Origin: Gautieria morchelliformis
Taxonomy: Eukaryota > Basidiomycota > Agaricomycetes > Gomphales > Gomphaceae
Reading direction: 5' to 3'
Assembly: GCA_015179125.1 (NCBI GenBank)
Contig: WHVA01000020.1
Coordinates: 62,001 to 126,000 of the forward strand
Length of the DNA stretch: 64,000 nucleotides
A model generated the notes under the pieces. The model was not told the origin of the DNA. It was given only the letters and a program-made list of their open reading frames with translations, and did no database searches. A program made the position numbers and the translations under genes. Positions 51,609 through 62,868 of the stretch are shown here, piece by piece. Each line of letters opens with the position of its first letter. Position 1 is the first letter of the stretch.

Positions 51609-52879
51609 TGTCATGATGCGTTTATTTCCCATACTCAGATGCTCTGTTCTCCCATTTCTCACTCCACCTCCGTGTTCGTTCCGATCACCCTTGCCGCGTT
51701 CGGCGACCGATCTTCGCTGTTCAGGCCATTTACCATAGCCACGCCATCAAAGCACGTTCGACGTCTTTGGACTGACTTGGCAGTCATCGCTGGGCCTATC
51801 ACCTCCTCTGCTCAACCCTCTTTCGATGGTGTTCCTATGATCGGATTGTCATGACTTGTGTATTTCCTGCACCTTGTTATCCCCATTTCCCCTTTCGCCA
51901 CTCCTCCCCCGTGTTCGCTTGGCTTCACCCTCCACCTCGACCACTCCTCCCCTATGTCATCTCCGTTCGCCTTCCTCACATTTCGCTGAACAGCCATTCG
52001 CTGCTCGCATCATTCGCCAGCAGGCACACCATCAAAACACAATCGACATCCCTACCAGGCCTTATGGCTCGTCAGTAGCTCCATCAGCTTCTCAACCCAA
52101 CCCCCTTTTGGTGTTCATATGAGCAGGGTGCGTTCGCGGGACATCCTACCCGTAGGTCATGTGGGATCAACCTAGTAGACGAAGAACCCGTGCAGGGCGG
52201 TGTATATGCGGGCCCCAAGACATGATTTCATACATAGGTGCCTTCACCACCTTTACTCTCCATCGTTTCATGTTCTCCCTCTTCTCTCACTCTATTGTAT
52301 GTTTATTTCATCTATGTTGTATCACGACTGCGCACCCCTATCCAACCCTGACTCGTGATGGCCTCTTTCCTATTCGCTGATACCTTACGAGCATTCGATA
52401 TAAGTAGTTTGCATTCACATGTATATTCCCCAGCTCAATTATCATACGTCGTCAATCTTGTGCAAACTCGACCTCGCTGTGATCATCGTCTTGAGCATTC
52501 TCCTGGAGATTTCTATCTTCTACCAGAAGAGGACTTAGGCATCACTGGTGAGTTCTCATACTTCATCTTCATTACCTTAGCCTTCGAACTATTTTCTGTG
52601 CTGTCAGCGAAGGGCTCCGAAGGAGGACCTTCACCGGCGAAGGGATTGTCGCCACTTTGACAGCCCTTCCGTGACACCTTGTACGTTACGTTGTCAAGTG
52701 CCACGGGCTATTTCGCTACGACTGTAGATAGGGCGAGCTCCGTTTGGGAAACCCTCTTATCTTGTGAACATTTATTGGTTCACCTATTTGCCGAATGGCA
52801 TACTTATTCGCACAAGTTATTCGGGCATTCGCTGTGTTCACTAATACACAATATTAATGCCTAAAAACCAATCTTGACA
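51609..52879 (+). repeat. Long solo LTR, family E (1,271 bp), TSD AACAG
   Basis: TGTCATGATGCG to AATCTTGACA, flanked by AACAG at 51604-51608 and 52880-52884, again within the B2 leader (B3 shows the empty site). The TGTCA/TGACA ends and 5-bp TSD fit an LTR. Its great length and lack of a coding frame are notable. Partial relatives at 6190-6454 and 9423-10163. Confidence 0.85.
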
Positions 52880-52973
52880 AACAGCCGTCGACGTCGCGAT
52901 CTTTTTCACGATCGCGTGGATTTCCACAATTCAGTTGTTCGCTTGGCGAACAACTGCAGGAAGTTCAAAAAGG

Positions 52974-53184
52974 TGTAATATTGTGAATCTTATGGCCTTG
53001 TGTCACAAGGGCAAGTGGAACTCGACCAATGTGTGGTAATTCCGTGTGCTATGTAGTGACAGTTGTAAGGTAAGATCTGGGGAACCGCCGTGTGGTTCCC
53101 ACGCAATAACTGTACAGTGCTTATCTAAGCAATCCAGTAGCGCGCATTGCCTTAAGGGCAATGCGGGTAAATATCCTATTTACA
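52974..53184 (-). repeat. 5' LTR of B2 (211 bp)
   Basis: Plus strand TGTAATATTGTG to ATCCTATTTACA. Contains hairpins GCATTGCC/GGGCAATGC and GGAACC/GGTTCC. The adjoining leader begins CCTTTTTGAACT as in B1 and B3. Confidence 0.92.
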
Positions 53185-54199
53185 CCTCACTTCTCACCTC
53201 ACGCAGCCTGGACAGTGTGGCATCATCTGCACCAATGGCGATACGGCCCTGGCCTTTCTAAGGACAAGCCTACGAGCATCTAGGCTTGCAGTAAATTTGT
53301 CAAGATGTCAGAGAGCGAGTTGGAGGCTTTCTTTGCCTATATTGATCCGTGTGTACATATTATTGAACTTGGTGGTCAAGTGATCTGTGCTGAGGTTGTC
53401 GACTTGTGCCTCGTCTTCTTACCCAAACCACCCTCTGATGTTTGACCTCCTTTCCCATCGTGTGCCCCGGTTGTTGTGCCTCTCCTCTTTCCCTTTCAGG
53501 GTGATGTCATTTTGCCTTCTCTGCCAATGATACCAAACAGTTTACTTTGTTCAGCCATCCTCACCACTGACGTTATTATTGATGTCCGGGTTAGGTCAGT
53601 TCCTTCTTTTCCCACTTCCCTTTTCTGTGGCGACCCAGGGATGAATGTGTTATGGCCACGGCCTTTGTAGCATCCACACACACTAGACCACTTTAGTGGC
53701 CACCACTCAAGGATCCAGTGGTGGAGAAAATGAACTACACCAAGGTCGATATCAAGACGCAACTGCTTGGCCTCACTAAACCTCAGGCTAACCTCTATAA
53801 CAGATTCTAAATCGGCGATAACTCCGCAAGTGAAGACAATGCTGGTTTCCTCTTGCCACCTCATCGTTTTTGTCCAATGAGTATACCACCGACAGCTCAC
53901 AAGACATCTGCAGCTTCTGGGAAGAACAACCAGGGGAGTCTCCTACCAGTGGTTATTTCTATACTCACATTCATGGGGTGTGTCCACTGTTCTGTCTATA
54001 CAGAAGACTCCCATGACCTCTTCCAACTCTAGCTCTCGTTCTAGGGTGAAGCCTTGTCCAAATTTTCGAGGTGTCGAGCAATCTGATACCAAGGAAGAAT
54101 ACGGACCATGATCTTCTACCCTTAGATCTTTCTGTGCTTCCTGTGTCAAATTACCATCCATGCTTTTCAGCGATCGCAGAAGCTACCTTCAAGATTTGT
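53185..54199. other. Unassigned host or relic sequence
   Basis: 53424-53505 resembles 35270-35350. A minus-strand stretch near 53200-53400 reads as possible coding (DEAQVDNLSTDHLTTKFNN) without a recognised family. No complete gene. Confidence 0.4.
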
Positions 54200-54369
54200 C
54201 ATGGAACCTCCTCACTCAACCTTGTTTGCAAAATGGGCTGCACGGTCTGACTGAAAACGGACAATACCCAGTGAATCCGAGCCTGGTCTTTTGGAAAGAG
54301 GTCTCCAACAATTGTGAAGTAGATGCTGCATGTGTTGAAGAATGCATGTCCCTTCTCCCGATCTCTGTC
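54200..54369 (-). pseudogene. gag: Family A gag fragment
   Basis: Reads DREKGHAFFNTCSIYFTIVG and KDQARIHWVLSVF, matching family A Gag around residues 78-120. B3 is inserted exactly at its 54369/54370 edge, within the codons before REKG. The other side of this gag lies beyond B3, outside the window. Confidence 0.85.
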
Positions 54370-54787
54370 TGTAAATATCATATTTACCTGCCTTGCCCTT
54401 AAGGCAATGTGCGCTACTGGACAAGCTTACACTGGAGGCATAGCAAAATTTTCTGGTTTGAAAAACTGTTGAAAAACTGTAAGGATATTCCAAATTTTTT
54501 CAGTGTTTTTCATATAAAAAAACTTTAGAAAAATTTTGTGTTTTTGTTAGAATTTGTTGAGCAAGAAAATTGTAAAAATATTCAAAGTTTTTTGCAGGAT
54601 TTCAGACCAGAAAACCTTTCTATGCCTGCAGTGTTAACTAATAACTGTATAGTTCTTGCATGGGAACCGCGTGGCGGTTCCCCAGATCTTACCTTACACT
54701 GTCACTATGTAGCACACAGAATAACCACATCTTGGTCGAGTTCCATTTGCCCTTGTGACTCAAGGCTATAAGATATACACTCTTACA
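54370..54787 (+). repeat. 5' LTR of B3 with MITE inside
   Basis: TGTAAATATCATATTTACC to CACTCTTACA; 418 bp, which is 211 bp once the 204-bp MITE and its 3-bp TSD are discounted, equal to the B2 5' LTR. Confidence 0.9.
54430..54633. mobile_element. Tourist-like MITE (204 bp), TSD TTA
   Basis: Ends CACTGGAGGCATAG and CTATGCCTGCAGTG, extended inverted repeats of about 35 bases with mismatches, flanked by TTA (54427-54429, 54634-54636). A TWA 3-bp TSD and CACTG-type ends are typical of PIF/Harbinger MITEs. AT-rich and non-coding. Confidence 0.85.
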
Positions 54788-54929
54788 CCTTTTTGAACTT
54801 CCTGCAGTTGTTCGCCAAGTGAACAACTGAATTGTGGAAATCCGCATGATCTTGGAAAAAGATCGCTACGTCGACAGCTGTTTACCGTTGAACATCATCC
54901 AGTAGACCCTCTACTGTTGACTGCAAGCG

Positions 54930-57900
54930 TGATGATTCCACGCAGTCAAAGAAGGACGCAAGCTTCTAGCTCGTGGACAACCCCGCAAGCGCAGCCTAGC
55001 AACACAACGGCTGACGCTACCCTGGACCAAGAGTCCAGGACATCAGAAGACGGAGAGATCGTAGATCTCACCGCACTCGTCCCCCCAATTGAGGATGAGC
55101 AAGGACCCGACCACGTCTCGCCCAGCGTGGCTGAAGAGGGGACACCGATGGACAACAATCCGGCATCTCCGCCCCACTCCCCCTGGCCCCGGAACAAGGG
55201 AAAGGGTAGAGACGTCTCACCGTCGTCTGACGGCAGAACCTCAAGAGCGGGGCACGCCTCGATATGATCTCAAAGCAGAAACTCAGCCCGCCACTCATGA
55301 AGTCGAGCGATGACCCTTATCCCTGATGGGGCACGACAAACCAAAAGATGAGTGCCCGACAACAACAGGCAAGCCTCGGAATATCGAGCTCGAGTCGCAA
55401 ATGCTCGAGGAAGCACGGCATCAACAACGAGATGGCAGATGCAATGGCCAAGCAAGTGCAAGACGCATTGCACCAGAACATGCTCACGGGCCATAAGCAT
55501 AAGCACATAGCATCGCGTCTCAACAACATCATGACGGCCCTCATGCAGTTCAGCAAGGAACTCCACCAGATAGAGGAGATCTGACAACAGGACATGGCAT
55601 CGCTAGAGGACGTGCAAAAGGCATTTCGCTCACGCAAAGAGCCCACAGCAGCCATCAGAAGCACACCCTGTGCGGCAGAGAGCGAACAAGACTGCTCCCC
55701 TGATGACCAACAATGACAGGAGCAGGACCGACAATGCATGCCGCTGCTGGCCGCCCCAGTCAAACAAGATGTACGATTCAGGAATGAATCACATGCGGAA
55801 CTGGCTGCACCAACGAGCAGCCACAAGATGATCCAACAGGTTGCAGAGAACAGGTTGTCTCAGAGCCTGACTCTGAGACCACGACAGAAAGCCTAGAGCT
55901 TGAGGCTGCGCACTGGCAAAAGAAAGAAGCCAGCGGGGCGCGTTGCCACACACGGGCTCTTGAGCTGCTAGCGCAGAACGCTGCAGCCCCCGTGGCCCAG
56001 GGCCACACCGACTGGCAGCCCAACGAGCTGCTTACGCATGCTGTACAAGATGCACGGCAAATACGGGCAGCCTACAATAGTAGTCTATGTCTGCACAACG
56101 CCGGGCTGACGGGCGACACTCATCATGCGCCCCCGCCAGAAGCCCGCACACCTGAGGCGCCTGCCCAGACATGGACCTGGCCCCAACCCCAGTCAGAGCA
56201 TACACTGACATGGTCCGCCCAACATCACAGCCATGCGACCGGTCCATGGCCCCAACTGAGGGCCAGGGCATACCGGACCAGCCAGAAAGCGTGCAAGTGC
56301 CATACAACGGTATCACACAAATGATACGCATCACAATGGCCGACGCCATAGACAGGGACCCTGAAAAGTCCGCCCTGGCAAAGGCTGGTGTAAAACTGGC
56401 CCATCCCGAACCATACACGAGAGGGTCCAACCTCGAAGAGTTCGAGGTCTTCATTGCGGCCATCTTGGATAATCATAATCGTTATGTAATACAGCATATA
56501 TGAGTATATAATATACATTATAAGAGTATATAATATACATTATAAGAGTATTAATAATAACATATAGGAATATACAGTAATATTTATAAGGATGTTATTA
56601 GAATATTCTGTATATGTTTAAACATCTCGGAGAGATATATACATATGAGAGAGTATCTGACTACAAGATAGAATAACAGATAGTTGGATAGATACTTCTA
56701 ATAGAGATGAGTAGGAGTATTAGTATGACTAGTTATAATGAGAGAGTATCAGACTACCATATGGAGTAATAGTAGTTGTGTAGATATTTGTAATATGTAT
56801 GAATAGTTATAATGATATAGTGTATATTAAAAGTGGGTAGAAAAAATAAGAAGAGGCGTAAAAATCAAAAGAGGTGTTCTCGTCGGCGGAGCCACCGCTT
56901 GGGGAGGGACAAAAGAAAATTTATTTATAGCCCAACAATAAGATTGGCATATACTTTGGTCCTCTTCTTTTCTATAATCTGAGAATAAAATGGGTGAAGC
57001 TGGTAATAAAAAGTTGTGAGCATCCGCCCTTGAGATGCCTCAAGATGAATTGCCTGTTGGGGCCAACCAGCATTGATATGCAGGTCAGTTATGTGGGCAC
57101 TCACCTCACCGGCAAGGCCCAAGAATGGTTTCTTCGAAACGTGGAAAGTTTTGACCGCCAGGTCTGCGACTGGACCTTGCAGATGGTGATGCAGGGCCTG
57201 CAGAAGTGGTTCCTGCACACCCTGACATACCACCACGTGTCAAACAAGTTTGACACGGTCATTCAGGGAAAGATCATTCAGGAAATGCTGAACGACCTCA
57301 CAAAATACGCAGCTTGCATGATACAGCCGCTTGATGACTACAAGTTCCAGAGACGGTTCGTGTCAGCATTGGGTGAAACACTGCGCAATGAGGTCCTCAA
57401 GAAGGGCTACAATGCAGAAAGCAGCTCCATCGAGCAGCTCTTCGAAGCAGCCCGCATGATCGAGGAAGCATCCCGCTACAATATGGGGATGTGTCAGGCA
57501 GAGAGCACGGCCGCAATGGCCAGCACATCACGGTTTGCACTGAGCAAACCGGTGCCACAGGCAGGCCAAAGTAGACCTTCCCCTTTCCAGAGGAGTGGGA
57601 TGTCCCAGCGTCCACAGCCGCCCCACCCTGCCCTGGCAGGACGGCCACCTGAGACTAAGCAGCCTCAGGCCTCGGGAAGCTCGTCGAAGCTGAGCTTCGC
57701 CCTGAAGCTATTGGGTCGACCACCGGATCAACCCAGCAATGCCCTGAGTAGCGTCATATGCTTTGAATGTGGCCAGCCAGGGGACAGAAAAGCGGAGTGT
57801 CCATGGCTCAAGTCCGGCTTACAGACAGCAGCCGCAAGACATGGCGACCACGAGGATCCGGACATGGATCCCAACCACACCCCTCTTCCACAAATTGATG

Positions 57901-58634
57901 AAGAGGGGGAGGGTGAACCTCAAAATGATGAGGAACAGGGAGATTCAGAGGCTCCTGTAGATGAATGGGAGCCCAAGCCATCCCAGTAATATCACTGGGA
58001 TGAAGAAACAGTGGACAATCAGACCACATACAGGTCCAGCGCGATTAGAGTTGCGCCGGACAATGATGGGACCGCCAAAGTAATGGCGGCATGCACAGCA
58101 GCCGCCCCAGACAAAGCAGTGGAACCAATGTATCACCATCGGAGCAAGCAGCGATCACAGCCCGCACGGCTGTGAAACGAGAACCGTACCCTGTTAGGGT
58201 ACTGGGAGATCAACGGCGTGAAGGCCCACTGTCTCCTCGACAGTGGGAGCGAAGGGGTGCTGATCTCCCCCAAATTCATGTGGGCCACAGGCATGAAGAC
58301 ATTTGCTCTAGAACAGCCAATCACACTGCAACTGGCATGCATCGGTAGTCATTCCACCATCAATTATGGAATGAACACGACCATTAAATTTGGTCATAAA
58401 CTCCATGATGAGTACTTCGACATAGCGAACGTCGAATACTATTATGTGATCCTCGGGACACCATCCCTGAAGAAGCTAGGCATCACCCTGGACTTTTCTA
58501 GCCCAGGGACAATTCATATAGGGGACGAAACAATCCCCACAGGCAAAGTATCCTTCAACGAAGACTCTTCGAAAGAGGACCAGGCACCGAAGGTGAGCCG
58601 ACTCACCTCCAGGCCATGGTCCACTCAAGCCCAT
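54930..58634 (+). pseudogene. gag-pro: Gag-protease of B3
   Basis: N-terminal acidic region (STTADATLDQES-type, LDQESRTSEDGEIVDL) to 55267, the coiled coil 55348-55584 ending in TGA, then frame changes near 55840, 56160 and 56260. The capsid is split by insert H (56468-57028) and resumes at LKMNCLLGPTSIDMQV (57050). The zinc knuckle has His to Asp (CFECGQPGDRKAEC). Stops occur near 57988 and 58173. The protease LLDSGSEGVLISPKF (58232-58280) reads to TGA 58635-58637. Confidence 0.85.
56468..57028. mobile_element. AT-rich insertion H (561 bp)
   Basis: Splits the B3 capsid between AIL and LKMNCLL. CTTG on both sides (56464-56467, 57029-57032) may be a 4-bp TSD. The left two thirds is very AT-rich (TATAATATACATTATAAGAG units, and a near-repeat of ATGAGAGAGTATC); the right third has GGCGGAGCCACCGCTTGGGG and CCTCTTCTTTTCTATAATCT. 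A fragment of its right end recurs at 10165-10272, so it is a dispersed repeat of unknown class. Confidence 0.6.
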
Positions 58635-58672
58635 TGAAGCCAGGAGGGCAAGTCGCGAGACGACTTGTCCTC
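58635..58672 (+). promoter_or_regulatory. Putative stop-codon readthrough site, B3 (TGA plus stem-loop)
   Basis: TGA 58635-58637 after STQAH, AGCCAG, then arm GAGGGCAAGTC pairing along its whole length (one G-U) with GACTTGTCCTC around GCGAGAC at 58644-58672. RT continues in frame (SQEGKSRDDL). Confidence 0.7.
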
Positions 58673-61600
58673 AAACTCTCCCTATACACGCAGGGAGAGA
58701 TGCGCCCATCTGACAATGAAGGCGCTGGGGAAGAGGAAGGCACTCCTGCGTTCGGCGGGACTGAATAGACGCACAAGGCGCTTAATGGTGTCTTGCGATG
58801 CTGGCATCATCCTCACAGACGATGACATTCCTCGCCTGCATGAGGAATGGATGGAAAAGATCACTGACCTCGTCAGTGGTATTCCACTTGAGCTCCCACC
58901 TCTAAGGGAGGTCAACCATGAGATCAATCTCATTGATCCCAACAAACACATGCGGTACCGATTGCTGAAGTTCCCAGAGCACTTCCACAAAGAGCTTTCC
59001 GTCAAGTTGGAAACATACACCACCGCAGGGTGGTGGATACCAGTGGTGGCACACCAAGCAGTGCCAATGCTCTGCGTGCCAAAGAAAAATGGCATGCTAT
59101 GCATGGTCTTCGAGCTGTGCCAGCAGAACGAAAATACCGTGAAGGATGTTACACCCTTCCCGGATCAGGACGTTATCTGCAGCGACATAGCATGCTGCCA
59201 ATACCGGACAAAGCTCAATATGTCTGAAGCATATGAGCAGATCCGGATCCATCCTGAGCACGTCGCAAAGACGGCATTTGCAATGATACTTGGCACGTTC
59301 CGAAGTCAAGTAATCCAGATGGGAGATTGCAACGCACCATCAACATTCCAACGCCTTATGACAGCAATCTTCCGCAACTGCATAGGTCGCTTCGTCCATG
59401 TGTATATCGACGAGATATTCGTCTTCTCGCACTCAATCAAGGAGCACGAAGAACACCTTGGCATAGTCTTCAACAGACTACACAAAAACCACCTCTTCTT
59501 GACCAAGAAGAAAGTCGACCTTTATTCGGAACGAATGGAGTGTCTTGGCCATGTCATAGACGGCCAAGGGGTGCATGCGCATGTGGACAAAGTGAAATGC
59601 ATCCGTGAATGGAGGAGGCCCAGGACATTCAATGATGTCCAGTGCTTCCTCGGGCCCGTATAATACCTGGCACATTACATGCCAGACGTGAGCACATACA
59701 CCACCCTATTATCAGGGTGTGTCCGCAACAACCGGCATTTGAATGGACGCTGCTGCTGGACAAGTGCCTACAAAGCATAAAGGCACTGGCCTGCAAGGCC
59801 CCCATCCTAGGACCGGTTGACTGTTGCAACCATAAGGTAATGGACTGAGTCGCTCACCTTGTATACATGTGAGTGGACAACCCACTGCATGCGCTGGATC
59901 GCACATCGAGTGATAGAGCTGAGCTGAGGCACCACGCATGCAATAAGATCTGAGTACTAGCCAAAACCGAATACACAGACTGTGGCTCATCTGTAGGGAG
60001 CCAGCTGCATATACACATCAGCCGCAGCATATTTCAACATCTATTTAGCCTGTAGCCAAACTCCTATCTACCACAGTATAAGTCCCATCCCATGTACCAT
60101 AGAATACAATATGAATCTTATCCGTCCAGCTTCAAGTCGCAAGCCGTAGTCCCCTGCGCTTGAGTGAATGTGCACCATGAGTTGAGTCGATTCTGCCTCT
60201 GCGCTCGAGTCAATGTGCATGCCCCAAGCACCTCTAACATTATAATAGTATCGACCCCTGGAGCAATGACCCTATCTGGGTCATCATGGATGGATCGAAG
60301 TCGGGCGTCAGCACCGTATATGGCCAGGGCCCCGACTGGAAAACATGCCAGCCAGTGGGCTTCTTGTCAAAGAAGTTCAGCGTGGCCCAACAGCACTACA
60401 GGACCCACGAGCATGAAACGATCGCCTTGCTTGAGGCCCTGATGAAGTGGGAGGACAAGCTCCTAGGGCGGAAATTCACCCTAGTCACTGACCACAAAGG
60501 CCTCGAATACTTTGAGACCCAGAAGAACCTGTCTGACCGACAGGTCAGGTGGTGGGAGTTCCTCTCCCATTTCAACTTCAATACCGTGCATGTTGATGCT
60601 GTTGAGAACAAAGTCGCAGACTGTCTCTCTCAATACTACAAGAGTGACATGAGCGATGATCGACATCCGGAACATGTGTTTGTCAATGCAGACGAACACC
60701 TCGATCGGGATGGAGAGCTACTGCCCACTGATCAATACATCAAACTACGGGCAGCAGCCATGAGACAGTCAACCTGCCTCGCAGAGAAAATGGAGGTGCG
60801 GACAGCTGAGGCCGCCGCCTTGCATGGAGACCCAGCACGGGACCCGGAGACGCACGTTGCCCCTGAAACCAATGACGACGTCCATGCCATTGCCGCAGGC
60901 AATGATGGCATGCCCCTGCGCGTGCACGTTGAAAGTGATATGGACCTGCCTAAGGTCCTACGCGATGCATACCACGAAGACACCATGTTCTTGAAGATCA
61001 TGGCGCACTGTATTCCCACCCAAGGCTCAGCATCCGGAATGGGCTGATATGGACAAAAAATCAGCTCAAACGAGATGTCATTGCCGTTCCCCAGACTGTT
61101 TTTCATGGGGGAAGGAGGCTGATCGAAACCATAATCGATCACGCACACAGGACAGTGGGTCACTACGGCCACATGAAGACTTCAAATTATATTCGAAGGG
61201 CATACTGGTGGCAAGGTATGGGCCCAGACATTGAGACGTTCTGCATCTCATGTGTGAGGTGCCAGATGAACAAAACTGGCACCCAGAAGCCCAAGGGCCT
61301 GCTGCACAGCCTGCCCATCCCAGACAGGCCATGGCATCGATCGGAATCGACTTCATGGGGCCAATGCCCAAATCAGACGGCTGTGATTACCTTATGGTAA
61401 TCATAGACAGGCTGAATTCGCACGTCCACCTCATCCCAATGATGACGAGGGTCACAGCGAAGGAAGTAGCCTGGCTATTCCTCAAGGAAGTCATTGGGCT
61501 CCACGGAGTCCCCAACTCCATCATCTCCGATAAAGACTCAAAGTTCATGTTGATCTTCTGGCGTGAACTTCAGTGGTTCATGGTTCATGGGGACTAAACT

Positions 61601-62376
61601 CCTCATGGCTACCGCATTCCATCCACAAACTGACGGAGCCACCGAGCGGCCCAACCGCTCGATCAGACAGATCTGATGGACGGTCGTCAGAGATGACCAG
61701 AAGGACTGGGCACACAAGTGCCCGATGGTCGAAGTGGCCATCAACAGCAATCTCAGCGCCACCACAGGGTTCGCCCCCTTCGAGCTGAACCATGGGTACA
61801 TGCCGCGGATCGACATGCCTATGACAGTGGACACTCCTTTCAAGGGAGTGTGCCGGTTTGCACAACAGCCTTGCTGGAACCTGATGATGGTGCACGACTC
61901 CATACTGGACACTGGGTGATGCAGCCATTTCATGCAAATAAGAAACACCAGGATAGCGATATGTACACGGTCGCCGACTGCGTATATATATCCACTCAGA
62001 ACCTGACCCTGCCCAAAGGAAGGGCCAGGAAGCTGGTGCTGCGATACATTGGCCCATATTGCATAATCGAGGCCCACAATGAGGCCTCGACGGTAACTCT
62101 TGAGCTACCAGACGAGCTGAAGAACAGGCGGGTTACACCCGTCTTCCACACCAGCCTCATACAATGACATGAGGCCAACAACAACGACCTATTCCTTCGT
62201 CAAGAAGCGGAGTTGTTCTATGACTTTGGCATGAACGACGAGGAAGCATGGCTCATCAGTGAGATTTTATCCCATAGATGGATAAACTCCAAGGACCTGG
62301 AATTTCAGGTCTGATGGACCCTTGGTGATGTGACATGGGAGCCCATGCCAGCATGTAAAGACCTGCAAGCTCTAGA
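58638..62376 (+). pseudogene. pol: Pol of B3: RT, RNase H, integrase, chromodomain start
   Basis: RT frame is open to 59663 (MSEAYEQIRIHPEH; MGDCNAPSTFQRLM), but the catalytic YMDD reads YIDE (about 59401-59412), so the enzyme would be dead. TAA near 59661, then a 429-bp insertion at 59822-60250. RNase H and connection resume at 60256-61047 (MDGSKSGVSTV, TDHKGLEYFETQ). Integrase (HRTVGHYGH, CISCVRCQMN) is broken near 61045, 61350 and 61597, and again by stops near 61676, 61918 and 62165. The chromodomain (HRWINSKDLEFQV, stop, WTLGDVTWEP) is cut at 62376. Confidence 0.85.
59822..60250. mobile_element. 429-bp insertion in B3 pol, possible solo LTR
   Basis: Starts TGTTGCAACC after TTGAC (59817-59821) and ends before TCGAC (60251-60255), 4 of 5 matching. 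B2 shows the uninterrupted codons (RLVDRRSNDPIW). The start fits an LTR, but the right end (ATAATAGTA) lacks CA, so the class is open. Confidence 0.55.
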
Positions 62377-62854
62377 TGTAGAGGGCAGGAATTATAGGCA
62401 GTAGGTTTGGACTTGGTGCTCAAAAGAAGACTAGAAATTAATTCACTACAGTATTTCTAGGTCAACAAATCGAAAGGAAACAAGACTAATTTACTTGCCT
62501 CTCTCAGTGAATTTAGTTGTCACTGAGAGAGGAGGGAAATGTGTCTCATGCGCATGTACTACTAGCCGGCGCTTTAGCGCCCGTGATGCCACAGTGTGCC
62601 ATGCTAAGCGCCCGTAGAACGTAGCACAGTAGTGAACAGCCGCAGCTCAAACAGGAAATTTGTCCACAACCACCCACAAAGGGTCGGTTGGACAGAACAT
62701 GAAAAGATGTAGAAATACAGCTTCGAAAAATCAAAGAAAAATTTGACAAATCATAGAATGAATGTCAGCATGGTTTCAAGTCAAAATCAAAAGAAATACG
62801 AATGGTGGAATCTATTTGGCTTGATTTTGGTGCAGGAGCATAAATGCACCCAAC
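62377..62854 (-). repeat. 3' LTR of the copia element (478 bp)
   Basis: Plus TGTAGAGGGCAGG to ATGCACCCAACA. Inverted repeat CCTCTCTCAGTGA at 62498-62510 with its complement at 62520-62532, as in the four solo copies. Confidence 0.93.
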
Positions 62855-62868
62855 ATGCCCCCTCAAGC

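Larger units (their letters stand above)
35572..53184 (-). mobile_element. Family B chromovirus B2, heavily nested
   Basis: 5' LTR 52974-53184, Gag-protease, RT-integrase-chromodomain, ORF3, polypurine tract (35809-35820), 3' LTR 35572-35808. Five nested insertions account for about half its span: 36108-41860, 41977-42473, 50046-50535, 51005-51553, 51609-52879. Discounting these leaves about 9.0 kb, matching B1 (9.27 kb). Flanking pentamers do not match convincingly (ACCCA and CCTCA), and the 3' LTR has a different first ~45 bases, so the left edge may have been altered. Confidence 0.88.

Noticed and set aside
54370..54636. B3 5' LTR as a different, longer LTR family
   Set aside because: The extra length is entirely a TTA-flanked MITE; without it the length equals that of the B2 5' LTR.
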